A DNA stretch of 64,000 nucleotides. It comes from Pseudoxanthomonas sp. CF125. Lineage in GTDB: Bacteria; Pseudomonadota; Gammaproteobacteria; Xanthomonadales; Xanthomonadaceae. The notes under the pieces are model-generated. The model was not told the DNA's origin. It saw only the letters and a program-made list of their open reading frames with translations, and did not search any database. Shown here piece by piece: positions 27,028 to 35,322 of this stretch (positions are counted from its first letter, which is position 1; every line of letters begins with the position of its first letter). The stretch is taken from the NCBI RefSeq assembly GCF_900104085.1, contig NZ_FNLD01000001.1:124001-188000 (forward strand), written 5' to 3'. A program made the position numbers and the translations under genes.

Positions 27028-28035
27028 ATGCTCGTCATAGGAATTTCCGGCACCGAACTCACCGCGCAGGAGCGCGACTGGCTGCAGAACGATGCCGTGG
27101 CCGGGGTGATCCTGTTCACCCGCAACTTCGCTTCGCGCGAGCAGGTGGTCGAGTTGTGCGCAGCGATCCGCGCCGCCGCGCCGCGCCCCCAGCTGATCTG
27201 CGTGGACCAGGAAGGCGGACGCGTGCAGCGCTTCCGTGCCGGCTACAGCGCCTTGCCGTCGCTGGAAGGTTTCGGCGCGCTGTACGCGCGCGATGCGGAA
27301 GCGGCCTTGAAGCTTGCCGAGGAGCACGCCTGGCTGATGGCCAGCGAAGTGCGCGCCAGCGGCGTCGACCTTAGCTTCGCGCCGGTGGTCGATCTGGCGC
27401 GCGGCAACCGCGCCATCGGCGATCGCGCCTTCAGCGCCGACCCGCAGGTCGTCGCCGCCTTCACCAAGGCTTATGTGCGCGGCATGCACAGCGTCGGCAT
27501 GGCCGCCACACTCAAGCATTTCCCGGGCCACGGCACGGTGCTGGAGGACACGCATTTCGACGATGCGGTCGATCCGCGCTCGCTGGATGAGCTGCGCAAG
27601 CAAGATCTGGTTCCGTTCGTGGCCGGCATCGAAGCCGGCGCCGATGCGGTGATGCTGGCGCACGTGACCTATCCGGCCGTGGCGCCGGAAGCGGCCGGCT
27701 ACTCGCCACGGTGGATCAATGGGATCCTGCGCGAAGAGATGGGCTTTCGCGGCGTGGTGTTCTCCGACGATATCGGCATGGCCGCTGCGTTTTCCGCGGG
27801 CGGAGTGAAGGCGCGCATCGACGATCACTTGAATGCCGGTTGCGACGTGGTGCTGGTTTGCGCGCCCAAACTGGTCGAGGAATCCCTGCGTGCGATGGAA
27901 GGGCGCACTTCCGACACCGCCTCCTTGCTGGGGCTGATCGGCCGCGGCGGGTTGGGTTGGGACGGACTGCTCGCCGACGCCCGCTACGGCGACGCGCAGT
28001 CCCGTCTTCCGGCCATCACGGGGAACGTCGCCTGA
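27028..28035 (+). CDS. nagZ: Beta-N-acetylhexosaminidase NagZ
   Basis: Cytoplasmic glycoside hydrolase family 3 enzyme that removes GlcNAc from recycled muropeptides. The 335-residue protein has the family signature KHFPGHG (163-169), 'VDQEGGRVQRF' and an SDD motif (246-248) that holds the nucleophile Asp. Its stop overlaps the next start (TGATG). In many gammaproteobacteria nagZ is next to purine-salvage genes, as here. Products of this step influence ampC induction where AmpR exists; no ampC or ampR is in the window. Confidence 0.95.
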   Translation: MLVIGISGTELTAQERDWLQNDAVAGVILFTRNFASREQVVELCAAIRAAAPRPQLICVDQEGGRVQRFRAGYSALPSLEGFGALYARDAEAALKLAEEHAWLMASEVRASGVDLSFAPVVDLARGNRAIGDRAFSADPQVVAAFTKAYVRGMHSVGMAATLKHFPGHGTVLEDTHFDDAVDPRSLDELRKQDLVPFVAGIEAGADAVMLAHVTYPAVAPEAAGYSPRWINGILREEMGFRGVVFSDDIGMAAAFSAGGVKARIDDHLNAGCDVVLVCAPKLVEESLRAMEGRTSDTASLLGLIGRGGLGWDGLLADARYGDAQSRLPAITGNVA

Positions 28036-28589
28036 TGGCGTCGCCTCCACTCTCCGCCGCGCTGGCCAATGCGGAGCTCATCGTCGATCGCGCCGCACTG
28101 GATGCGGCCATCGCGGCGATGGCCGCACCGATCGCGCGCGATTACGCCGGGGAAGTGCCGGTCTACCTGACCGTGATGCACGGCGGCTTGCCATTCGCGG
28201 GGCAGTTGTCGCTGGAGCTGGGCGCCCTGGGGCTGGACCTGGAGTTCGACTACCTGCACGCCACGCGCTATCGCGGCCAGACCAGCGGTGGCGAATTGGT
28301 ATGGAAGCACCGCCCGGCCACCGCGCTGTACGGCCGCCGCGTGTTGCTGGTCGATGACATCCTGGACGAGGGCTACACCCTGGCCGCGGTTCGCGACTGG
28401 TGCATGCAGCAGGGCGCGACCGATGTGCGCATCGCCGCGCTGGCGGTCAAGCGCCACGACCGCGTTATCGCCGGCATCAGCGCCGATTACGTGGGTCTGG
28501 AAGTTCCCGACCGTTACGTGTTCGGCTTCGGCATGGACTACCACGAGCAGGGCCGCAATCTGCCGGGCATTTACGCGCTGAAGGATTGA
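28035..28589 (+). CDS. Hypoxanthine-guanine phosphoribosyltransferase
   Basis: A 184-residue type I phosphoribosyltransferase. It has the PRPP-binding motif VLLVDDILDEGYTL (103-116) and a C-terminal 'VPDRYVFGFGMDYHEQGRNL' block typical of HGPRT. It converts hypoxanthine or guanine plus PRPP to IMP or GMP. The start at 28035 shares a base with the nagZ stop. The following gene encodes a thioinosine phosphorylase, which would release hypoxanthine, the substrate of this enzyme. That link is inferred from adjacency and known reactions. Confidence 0.88.
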   Translation: MASPPLSAALANAELIVDRAALDAAIAAMAAPIARDYAGEVPVYLTVMHGGLPFAGQLSLELGALGLDLEFDYLHATRYRGQTSGGELVWKHRPATALYGRRVLLVDDILDEGYTLAAVRDWCMQQGATDVRIAALAVKRHDRVIAGISADYVGLEVPDRYVFGFGMDYHEQGRNLPGIYALKD

Positions 28590-28592
28590 ACG

Positions 28593-29354
28593 ATGATGGA
28601 CATTTCACTGGCGGTGATCGGCGGAACCGGCGTGTACAAACTCGCCGATCTGCAGGACGTGGACACGCGCGAAATCGAAACCGGTTACGGCAAACCGTCG
28701 GGGCCCGTTCGCATCGGCACCTTGCTAGGTCAGCGGGTCGCGTTTCTGGCGCGCCATGGCGAAGGCCATTCGGTGCCGCCGCATCTGATCAACTACCGCG
28801 CCAACCTTGCCGCATTGAAGCAGATCGGCGCAACGCGCGTGCTGGCGCTCAATACGGTCGGCGGCATCGGCGACGAGTTCGGTCCGCGAGTGCTGGCCTG
28901 TCCCGATCAACTGATCGATTACACCTGGGGCCGCAACTCGACGATCTGGGAAGGAACTCCTGCCGGCGGTGGCGGCTCGGATGCGCTGCATATCGATTTC
29001 GGCGACCCCTACACGACGATGCTGCGCCACAAAATCATCGCGGCCGCGCGTGTGACCGGCGTCTCACTGGTGGGTCATGGCTGCTACGGTGCGACCCAGG
29101 GTCCGCGCCTGGAAACCAAGGCGGAAATCGCTCGAATGAAACGCGACGGTTGCGACCTGGTGGGGATGACCGGCATGCCAGAAGCGGCGTTGGCGCGCGA
29201 GCTGGGCCTGGATTACGCATGCTTGGCCATCGTCGCCAACTGGGCCGCAGGATGCGGCACCGGAGAGGAGATAACCATGGCCGAAGTACTGGCCAACGTA
29301 CAAGCCGCTTCCAACGGTTTGCCGGAACTGGTGGCCGAACTGGCCCGTGGGTGA
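28593..29354 (+). CDS. S-methyl-5'-thioinosine phosphorylase (MTAP/PNP family)
   Basis: A 253-residue phosphorylase with 'VIGGTGVY' near the start, 'RHGEGHSVPPHLINYRAN', 'NTVGGIG' and 'GMTGMPEAALAREL'. In Pseudomonas aeruginosa the homologous gene beside nagZ (PA3004) encodes an S-methylthioinosine phosphorylase, which splits MTI into hypoxanthine and methylthioribose-1-phosphate. The adjacent HGPRT gene supports MTI rather than MTA as substrate here. ATGs at 28593 and 28596 are both possible starts; AAGGA lies just upstream. Confidence 0.85.
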   Translation: MMDISLAVIGGTGVYKLADLQDVDTREIETGYGKPSGPVRIGTLLGQRVAFLARHGEGHSVPPHLINYRANLAALKQIGATRVLALNTVGGIGDEFGPRVLACPDQLIDYTWGRNSTIWEGTPAGGGGSDALHIDFGDPYTTMLRHKIIAAARVTGVSLVGHGCYGATQGPRLETKAEIARMKRDGCDLVGMTGMPEAALARELGLDYACLAIVANWAAGCGTGEEITMAEVLANVQAASNGLPELVAELARG

Positions 29355-29444
29355 TTGTCAACGCGGTCAGGTATTTGCATACTCCGCCGGTGCGCGTTGC
29401 GCACAGACCACACCACCCGCATCCAACAAGGAAATACCAGAGCT

Positions 29445-29651
29445 ATGCCGTACGGTACCGTGAAATGGTTCAATGACGCCAAGGGCTTCGGATTCATCGC
29501 GCCAGAAGATGGCAGCGCCGATGTCTTTGCCCACCACTCCGCGATCAACAGCAAGGGCTTCCGTAGCCTGCAAGAAGGCCAGCGCGTCAGCTACGAGCTG
29601 ACCCAGGGCCCGAAGGGCGCACAGGCATCGAACATCGAGCCGGCAGCCTGA
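29445..29651 (+). CDS. Cold-shock domain protein (CspA family)
   Basis: A 68-residue RNA/DNA chaperone with a single cold-shock domain. It has RNP1 'KGFGFI' and RNP2-type 'VFAHHSAI', starts [20 protein letters not shown] and ends SNIEPAA. The ATG at 29445 is the conserved start; the frame upstream is unrelated. AAGGA at 29428-29432 is rather far from it. It has its own strong terminator. Whether it is cold-induced cannot be seen. Confidence 0.95.
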   Translation: MPYGTVKWFNDAKGFGFIAPEDGSADVFAHHSAINSKGFRSLQEGQRVSYELTQGPKGAQASNIEPAA

Positions 29652-29678
29652 TCCCCATTTGTTTCCCGGTTTCTTTTG

Positions 29679-29702
29679 AACCCCGCCTTGGCGGGGTTTT
29701 TT
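29679..29702 (+). terminator. Terminator after the cold-shock gene
   Basis: Stem CCCCGCC-TT-GGCGGGG (29681-29696) followed by six T, preceded by AA, 29 bases after the stop. Confidence 0.92.
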
Positions 29703-29745
29703 ATGGGCGGCAGGCGGACTCGTCAAATTCGATCGTCTCAATTCG

Positions 29746-29850
29746 ATCGTCATCCCAGCGAAAGCTGGGATCCATCTTGATCTTCCTGTGGAGTCACGAC
29801 CCACCCAGGGCAAAGTCAAAATGGATCCCAGCTTTCGCTGGGATGACGAT
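29746..29850. repeat. REP-type inverted repeat, CGTCATCCCAGCG family
   Basis: Perfect 30-base inverted arms (29746-29775 and 29821-29850) starting ATCGTCATCCCAGCGAAAGC; each arm is itself partly palindromic (CCCAGCGAAAGCTGGG). It is a diverged relative of the elements at 4908-5009 and 44425-44527. A short duplicated ATTCGATCGTC precedes it. Confidence 0.9.
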
Positions 29851-29947
29851 GGTTAGGATGACGAAGATTTAGGTTTGGCCGGCGATGACAGCGCCGCAAT
29901 TTCTATAATGTACCCATCGAATTCCCATCACCGGCAATAGGAGTGCC

Positions 29948-31180
29948 ATGCCCCCACCTTTGAACGTCGCCATCGTCGGCTACGGAACCGCGGGCCAGGC
30001 TTTGGCGATCCTGCTTTCGCGCGATGGGCACAAGGTCGAGGTGTTCGAACGTGCACCGGAACCGGGTCCGGTCGGCGCCGGCTTCCTGCTGCAACCGACC
30101 GGGCTGCAAGTGCTGTGGCAGATGGGACTGCTTGCTGCTGCGCTGGAGCATGGGGCGCCGGTCAGGCGGCTGTATGGCGAAACGCCGTGCGGGCGCGGGG
30201 TCATGGACATGCGTTACGAAGGCCTCGATGCCCGCATGTACGGCCTGGGCATGCAGCGCGGTGCCTTGTTCACGCTGCTGGCCGATGCCTGGGAAGGCAT
30301 CGCCCACATGCATCGCGGCACCGGCGTGACCCAGGTCGATCACGACACCGGCAGATTGCTGGATGAGCACGGCCGCAAGCACGGCCCTTTCGATCTGATC
30401 GTCGCGGCGGATGGTTCGGCTTCGCAATTACGCCGGCAGGTATCGCCTAGCCGCGTGGACCGGGTGTACCCCTGGGGCGCATTGTGGTGCCTGGTCGAAC
30501 GCGGCGATTGGCCGTGGCCGGACGAACTGCGTCAGCGCTATGTGGCTGCGCGCAAGATGATCGGCCTGCTGCCGGTCGGCACCCGGCCCGGCGACGACGT
30601 GCCGCGCTTGAGCTTCTTCTGGAGCCTGCCCCGGTCGGATTTCGATGCCTGGCAGTCGCGGGGAATGACGGCGTGGCTGCGGGAAGTGGCCGACATCTGG
30701 CCGCATGCCGGTACGCGCCTGCAGGGCGTCACCGAACCTTCCCAGCTGGCCCGCGCCAGCTATCGCGATGCGATACAGAAGCAATGGCATCGCGGACGTC
30801 TGGCGCTGGCCGGAGATGCGGCGCATGCGATGAGCCCGCAGCTGGGGCAGGGCGTCAACATGGCGTTGATGGACGCGATGGCGTTGCGGGACGCGCTGCG
30901 CGAGGAAGCCGGGCTGGACAGCGCATTGGCGCGGTACCAGCGCGAGCGCCGCAAGCACGTTTCCATCTACCACTTCTGGAGCCACTGGCTGACCCCGCTG
31001 TTCCAGTCGGACTACGACATGGTGGCGCGAATCCGCGACGCCAGTTTCCTGCCTTTGGGAAAACTGCCCGGCGGCCGCGGCCATATGCTGCGCATCCTCA
31101 GCGGCACGCAGCAGGGTTGGCTGGGAAAATACGCACTGCAGCCGGATTTCATCGATGCATTGGGGGTAGGAGCGACGTAA
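29948..31180 (+). CDS. FAD-dependent monooxygenase
   Basis: A 410-residue flavoprotein of the p-hydroxybenzoate hydroxylase/UbiH superfamily. It has GYGTAG (11-16) for the ADP part of FAD, and 'LALAGDAAHAMSPQLGQGVN' (the GD motif) in the second FAD site. The substrate is unknown. AGG before the ATG at 29948 is weak. The reading frame runs into a REP element: the last residues (GVGAT) and the TAA stop come from GTAGGAGCGACGTAA, so the original C-terminus may have been altered by the repeat. Confidence 0.85.
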   Translation: MPPPLNVAIVGYGTAGQALAILLSRDGHKVEVFERAPEPGPVGAGFLLQPTGLQVLWQMGLLAAALEHGAPVRRLYGETPCGRGVMDMRYEGLDARMYGLGMQRGALFTLLADAWEGIAHMHRGTGVTQVDHDTGRLLDEHGRKHGPFDLIVAADGSASQLRRQVSPSRVDRVYPWGALWCLVERGDWPWPDELRQRYVAARKMIGLLPVGTRPGDDVPRLSFFWSLPRSDFDAWQSRGMTAWLREVADIWPHAGTRLQGVTEPSQLARASYRDAIQKQWHRGRLALAGDAAHAMSPQLGQGVNMALMDAMALRDALREEAGLDSALARYQRERRKHVSIYHFWSHWLTPLFQSDYDMVARIRDASFLPLGKLPGGRGHMLRILSGTQQGWLGKYALQPDFIDALGVGAT

Positions 31181-31236
31181 GTCGCGAAGCCCAGACACAC
31201 AAAGAGCCGGGCCTTCGCGACTTACGTCGCTCCTAC
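31166..31236. repeat. REP pair, GTAGGAGC family
   Basis: Perfect 24-base arms (31166-31189 and 31213-31236) beginning GTAGGAGCGACGTAAGTCGC. The arm supplies the stop codon of the monooxygenase gene. Nearly the same 22 bases form the pair at 21401-21468. Confidence 0.92.
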
Positions 31237-31283
31237 CCCGCCCCTACGCGTTCCTGCAAGCTTCCTGCCGCTAGAATCGGCCC

Positions 31284-32918
31284 ATGGACAAGCTGCCGCC
31301 CTTCGAAACCCATCGCGTCGACAACCAGCCGCCGGCCTTCGAGCCGCGCGATCTGTGGGCGGACGACGTGGTATTGCGCGAAGCGGTGGCGCGCGAAGGC
31401 GCGGCCGCCTTCGCACCGCGGCTCTCGGACTACGCGCGGCTCGCAGGTGATGAGCTTTACCGCATCGGTTTCGACGCCAACCGCGACAAGCCGCGTCTGA
31501 AGACCCACGATCGCTTCGGCCACCGCATCGATGCGGTGGAATTCCACCCGGCCTACCACCGGCTGATGGAAGCGGCTAAAAGCCATGGCGTCGCCGGCCT
31601 TTCCTGGCATGAGCCGCAACCCGGCGCGCACGTCGCCCGCGCCGTGCTCAGCTATCTGCACCACCAGGTGGAAGCCGGCACCAGCTGTCCATTGACGATG
31701 ACCCATGCGGCGGTACCGGTACTGCGCCGCGAACCGGCGTTGCGCGAATGGGCCGACAAGGCGGCCGCGCCTTCCTACGATCCGCGCGATCTTCCCATTG
31801 CGCAGAAATCCGGCATCACCCTGGGCATGGGCATGACCGAAAAGCAGGGCGGCTCGGATGTGCGCAGCAATGCCACCGTCGCCACGCCGCTCGCAGGCGA
31901 AGGCGAATACGCGCTGGTCGGGCACAAGTGGTTCTTCTCGGCGCCGATGTCCGACGGATTTCTGGTGTTGGCGCAGGCGCCCGGCGGGCTGACCTGTTTC
32001 CTGCTGCCGCGCTGGTTGGACAACGGCGACAAGAACGCTTTCCGGCTGATGCGTTTGAAGGACAAGCTGGGCGACTGGTCCAATGCTTCGTCCGAGGTCG
32101 AGTTCTGCGGTGCGTGGGCACGGCGCGTCGGCGAGGAAGGCCGCGGCGTGGCGACCATTATCGAGATGGTGATGTTCACCCGTTTGGACTGCATGCTGGG
32201 CGCCGCCGCGGAAATGCGTATGGCCCTGGCGCAGGCGATCCACCATGCGCGCCATCGCGCCACTTTCGGAAAACCGCTGGTCGAACACGCATTGATGCGC
32301 AACGTGCTGGCCGACCTGGCGCTGGAATCCGAAGCGGCGCTGGCGTTCTCTCTGCGCGTCGCGTGTGCGGTCGACGCCGCGCCGCAGGACGCTGCCGAAG
32401 CCGCTTTCGCCCGGATCGCCACGGCCATCGGCAAGTATTGGCTGTGCAAACGCGCGCCGGCCTTCGTCAACGAGGCGCAGGAATGCCTGGGTGGGGCGGG
32501 TTACGTGGAAGAATCGATGCTGCCGCGGCTGTACCGGCAGGCGCCGCTCAATTCCATCTGGGAAGGCAGCGGCAACATCCAATGCCTGGATGTGCTGCGT
32601 GCGTTGTCGCGGGAAGCGGAGGCCGGTGCCGCGCTGCTGGCCGAGCTTGAAACCGCGAAGGGTCGCGATGCGGGATTCGATCGGGCCGTCGCGGAACTGC
32701 GCGCGCAGCTCGCATCGCAATCGGCCGACGAATTCGGCGCCCGCATGCTCGTAGAGCGCCTGGCACTGACGTTGCAGGCGGCCGTAATGCTGAGATCCGG
32801 CAGCCCTGCGGCAAGCCTGTTCGTAGCCAGTCGCCTGCAGGGCAGGCATGGTCTGGCCTTCGGCACCTTGCCGGCCAGCAGCGACGTCGCCGAACTGATA
32901 GTCCGGGCATTGCCCTGA
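31284..32918 (+). CDS. AidB-like acyl-CoA dehydrogenase
   Basis: A 544-residue flavoprotein of the acyl-CoA dehydrogenase superfamily, AidB branch: an N-terminal region with 'PRLKTHDRFGHRIDAVEFHP' and 'HEPQPGAHVAR', the FAD-binding 'GMTEKQGGSDVRSNAT', and the C-terminal 'ECLGGAGYVEESMLPRLYR' and 'WEGSGNIQCLDVLRAL'. E. coli AidB is part of the adaptive response to alkylation and binds DNA; its enzymatic substrate is not settled. No ada gene is nearby. It overlaps the next gene (TGATG). Confidence 0.9.
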   Translation: MDKLPPFETHRVDNQPPAFEPRDLWADDVVLREAVAREGAAAFAPRLSDYARLAGDELYRIGFDANRDKPRLKTHDRFGHRIDAVEFHPAYHRLMEAAKSHGVAGLSWHEPQPGAHVARAVLSYLHHQVEAGTSCPLTMTHAAVPVLRREPALREWADKAAAPSYDPRDLPIAQKSGITLGMGMTEKQGGSDVRSNATVATPLAGEGEYALVGHKWFFSAPMSDGFLVLAQAPGGLTCFLLPRWLDNGDKNAFRLMRLKDKLGDWSNASSEVEFCGAWARRVGEEGRGVATIIEMVMFTRLDCMLGAAAEMRMALAQAIHHARHRATFGKPLVEHALMRNVLADLALESEAALAFSLRVACAVDAAPQDAAEAAFARIATAIGKYWLCKRAPAFVNEAQECLGGAGYVEESMLPRLYRQAPLNSIWEGSGNIQCLDVLRALSREAEAGAALLAELETAKGRDAGFDRAVAELRAQLASQSADEFGARMLVERLALTLQAAVMLRSGSPAASLFVASRLQGRHGLAFGTLPASSDVAELIVRALP

Positions 32919-33409
32919 TGCGGTCGTGGCTGCTCGCCATTTTCTGGCTGGCAATCCTTCTTCCCCGCGATGCATCGGCGGCACCGGATCTTGCGCCGAA
33001 AAGCGAGCAAGCCGATGCAATCCGCGTATTCAAATCCACGCGCAGGATGGAACTGTTGCGCGATGGAAAAGTGCTGCACGCCTACCGCATCGCGTTGGGC
33101 GATGCGCCAATGGGCCCCAAGCGTCAGCAGGGCGACGAGCGCACCCCGGAAGGCGACTACCGCATCACTTACCGCAACCCGCAAAGCCGTTTCCATCTGT
33201 CGCTGCGGGTGTCTTACCCCAACCAGACAGATCGCGAGCAAGCCAGGAAGCGCGGCGTAGATCCGGGCGGCGACATCATGATCCACGGCAGCACGCCGCC
33301 CGGATACACGCGCGATTGGACCGACGGCTGCATAGCCGTCACCAACGCGCAGATAGAAGAGATATGGCGGCTGGTGCCGGTGGGCACGCCAATCCGCATC
33401 AACCCGTAG
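32918..33409 (+). CDS. L,D-transpeptidase (YkuD domain)
   Basis: A 163-residue exported protein: signal peptide about 1-22 (cut after ASA), then a YkuD domain with His123 in MIHGSTPPG and catalytic Cys138 in TDGCIAVTN. Such enzymes form 3-3 peptidoglycan cross-links or attach proteins to peptidoglycan. It starts at ATG 32918 overlapping the previous stop. The TAG stop belongs to the arm of a REP element (GTAGGTCGGGG), and the convergent TetR gene ends in the other arm. Confidence 0.9.
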   Translation: MRSWLLAIFWLAILLPRDASAAPDLAPKSEQADAIRVFKSTRRMELLRDGKVLHAYRIALGDAPMGPKRQQGDERTPEGDYRITYRNPQSRFHLSLRVSYPNQTDREQARKRGVDPGGDIMIHGSTPPGYTRDWTDGCIAVTNAQIEEIWRLVPVGTPIRINP

Positions 33410-33478
33410 GTCGGGGCTACGCCCCCGACGTGCGTGCGATCTCGCAATGCGTGGGTCGGGGACGTGGCCCCGACCTAC
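33406..33478. repeat. REP pair GTAGGTCGGGG between convergent genes
   Basis: Arms 33406-33430 and 33450-33478 are imperfect inverted copies. Each begins (on its own strand) with GTAGGTCGGGG. The TAG of the left arm ends the L,D-transpeptidase gene, and the TAG of the right arm, read on the minus strand, ends the TetR-family gene. It may also act as a bidirectional transcription stop, though it has no U-run. Confidence 0.88.
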
Positions 33479-34119
33479 TCTTCGGCGATGGCGCGCGAGC
33501 CGGTGAGGATCATGCGCACCATCTGCGCCAGCTGGTCGATCAGCTCCGCATCTTTTTCCGGCGGAAGATCCATGGCCGTGGCGCCCATGGCGAACACCAG
33601 GCGGGTGATGGCCTTGGACACCAGCGCGGGCTCGTGCAGGGTAGCGCCGTCGGCGGCGGCCAGGCGAATCAGGTCGATGCGCAGTTCGTCCTCGAAGAAT
33701 TCCAGTTCCCGATCCACCGCCTGCTTGAAAGCGTCCGACCCCACCGTGCCTTCGCGCAACAGCACGTGCAGCAGTTTGTCGTCGGCGCGTAGCTGTTCGA
33801 TGAAGGTCGAGACCGACCCGTGCACGATGCTCTTGTCCGAGCCGATACGCTGGCGCGCTTCGCCGATGACCTTGCGTAGTGAGCGCCCGGCCAGGTCGAT
33901 CAGGGCCACGGCCAGTTCGTCCATGTCGCGGAACTGACGGTAGAAGCTGTTGGGCGCGATGCCGGCTTCGCGCGCCACTTCGCGCAAGCTCAGCGTGGAC
34001 ACGCTGCGGTGCGGGCCGATCAGCTTCAAGGCCGCGGCCAGCAAGTCTTCGCGTGAAATCGAGGCCTTGCGGCCAGTGCTCGGGTCGCCGTCGGGGTGTA
34101 CTTCGGGGTGCGGGATCAC
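33475..34119 (-). CDS. TetR-family regulator, FabR/DesT-like
   Basis: A 214-residue TetR-type repressor with the N-terminal helix-turn-helix at about 43-63 (LSLREVAREAGIAPNSFYRQ). The sequence 'GIAPNSFYRQFRDMDELAVA' is close to FabR/DesT proteins, which sense the saturated/unsaturated acyl-CoA balance. It is divergent from a DesC-type reductase and DesB-type desaturase, the same arrangement as desT-desC-desB in Pseudomonas aeruginosa. It therefore probably represses these genes; the operator candidate is at 34176-34199. Its TAG stop lies in a REP arm. Confidence 0.88.
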   Translation of the reverse strand: MIPHPEVHPDGDPSTGRKASISREDLLAAALKLIGPHRSVSTLSLREVAREAGIAPNSFYRQFRDMDELAVALIDLAGRSLRKVIGEARQRIGSDKSIVHGSVSTFIEQLRADDKLLHVLLREGTVGSDAFKQAVDRELEFFEDELRIDLIRLAAADGATLHEPALVSKAITRLVFAMGATAMDLPPEKDAELIDQLAQMVRMILTGSRAIAEE

Positions 34120-34175
34120 GGTGATGGGGCAGGACTCGAGTGGAACATGGCGATCATCATATCGGCCTTGTTAAT

Positions 34176-34199
34176 ATACAGTTGTATACACGACTGTAT
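34176..34199. promoter_or_regulatory. Candidate operator of the desaturase genes
   Basis: Inverted repeat ATACAGT (34176-34182) - 10 bases - ACTGTAT (34193-34199), with a further TGTATAC inside. It lies 23 bases before the reductase start and 57 bases from the TetR start. TATAGT at 34209-34214 could be a -10 box. Binding by the neighbouring TetR protein is inferred. Confidence 0.55.
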
Positions 34200-34221
34200 C
34201 TGCGCCTGTATAGTGTTAGTC

Positions 34222-35322
34222 ATGAATGCTTTGGTCCGCCCTGCCAGCCCTCGCTCCCGGAACAGGCTCAAAAGCCTGATTCGGCCTTTGGTGGTCCCAC
34301 AAGTCTTTGATTTCTGGGCATCCAAACTCAATCCGACCTGGTCCTGGGAGCGCCCAATGGCGCGTATCACGGCCCGCAGGGCGGAATCGGCCGATTCGGT
34401 GACCCTTTGGCTGCAACCCAACGGCCACTGGGCCGGTTTCCAGGCAGGCCAGCACCTCAATGTCAGCGCCCAGCTGGACGGCGTACGGGTGACCAGGAGC
34501 TACAGCCTGACCAATGCCTCGGCCGCCGACGGTCGCCTGGCGATCACGGTAAAAAGCGTCGACGGTGGAAAGTTGAGCCGCCATCTGTGCACCGGCGCGC
34601 GCATCGGCGAGGTGCTTGAAATCGGCCAGGCCTTCGGCGAAATGACCCTGCCGGCCACACCGCAGGGCGACTGGTTGTTCCTCGCCGCCGGCAGCGGCAT
34701 CACTCCTTTGATTTCCATGACCCGCGCACTGGCGAAGCAGGGCATGCCGGTGCCGCTGACCCTGGTCTATTGGGCGCGGACGCGGAATGAACTTTGCTTC
34801 GTCGATGAACTGAACAAGCTGGCGGCGCAGCACGCGAATTTTTCCGCGCGTTTCGTATTGACCCGTGAACCGCCTGTCGGCGATGAAGCAATGGGCCGGC
34901 TCAGCGAAGATCTGATCCGGGCGCTGGTCGGCGATGTTTCCTCGCAGCAGGTGTTCGCCTGTGGCCCGGGCGGTTTCGTCGATAGTGCGCGCGTCGCGCT
35001 TGCCGCCGCCAAGTCTTTCCAGGCCGAAGCCTTCTCACCGCCGCCGCGCGTGATCGAAGACACCGGCAGCGTACAGGTCACCCTGGCCGCCAGCGGCCGC
35101 ACGCTCACCCTGCCGCGCGGCCAGTCGCTGCTGACCGCGCTGGAAGCCGAAGGCTTCAAGCCGGCGTCCGGCTGCCGCATGGGCATCTGCAATACCTGCG
35201 CCTGCGGCAAGTCTTCCGGCGTCACCCGCCACTTGCATACCGGCGAATTTTTCCACGAACCCGCTTCCGCGCTGAAGCTCTGCATCAGCAGCGCCAGCAC
35301 CGACCTCGTCCTCGATCTCTGA
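34222..35322 (+). CDS. Ferredoxin reductase-type electron carrier for desaturase (DesC-like)
   Basis: A 366-residue flavin/iron-sulphur protein: FAD-binding RSYSLTN (92-98), NAD(P)-binding 'AAGSGITPLISM', 'FACGPGGFVD', and a C-terminal plant-type 2Fe-2S domain with Cys318, Cys323, Cys326 and Cys354. It would pass electrons from NAD(P)H to the desaturase encoded downstream. The ATG at 34222 is taken because the upstream frame is the promoter/operator. It overlaps the next gene by TGATG. Confidence 0.9.
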   Translation: MNALVRPASPRSRNRLKSLIRPLVVPQVFDFWASKLNPTWSWERPMARITARRAESADSVTLWLQPNGHWAGFQAGQHLNVSAQLDGVRVTRSYSLTNASAADGRLAITVKSVDGGKLSRHLCTGARIGEVLEIGQAFGEMTLPATPQGDWLFLAAGSGITPLISMTRALAKQGMPVPLTLVYWARTRNELCFVDELNKLAAQHANFSARFVLTREPPVGDEAMGRLSEDLIRALVGDVSSQQVFACGPGGFVDSARVALAAAKSFQAEAFSPPPRVIEDTGSVQVTLAASGRTLTLPRGQSLLTALEAEGFKPASGCRMGICNTCACGKSSGVTRHLHTGEFFHEPASALKLCISSASTDLVLDL

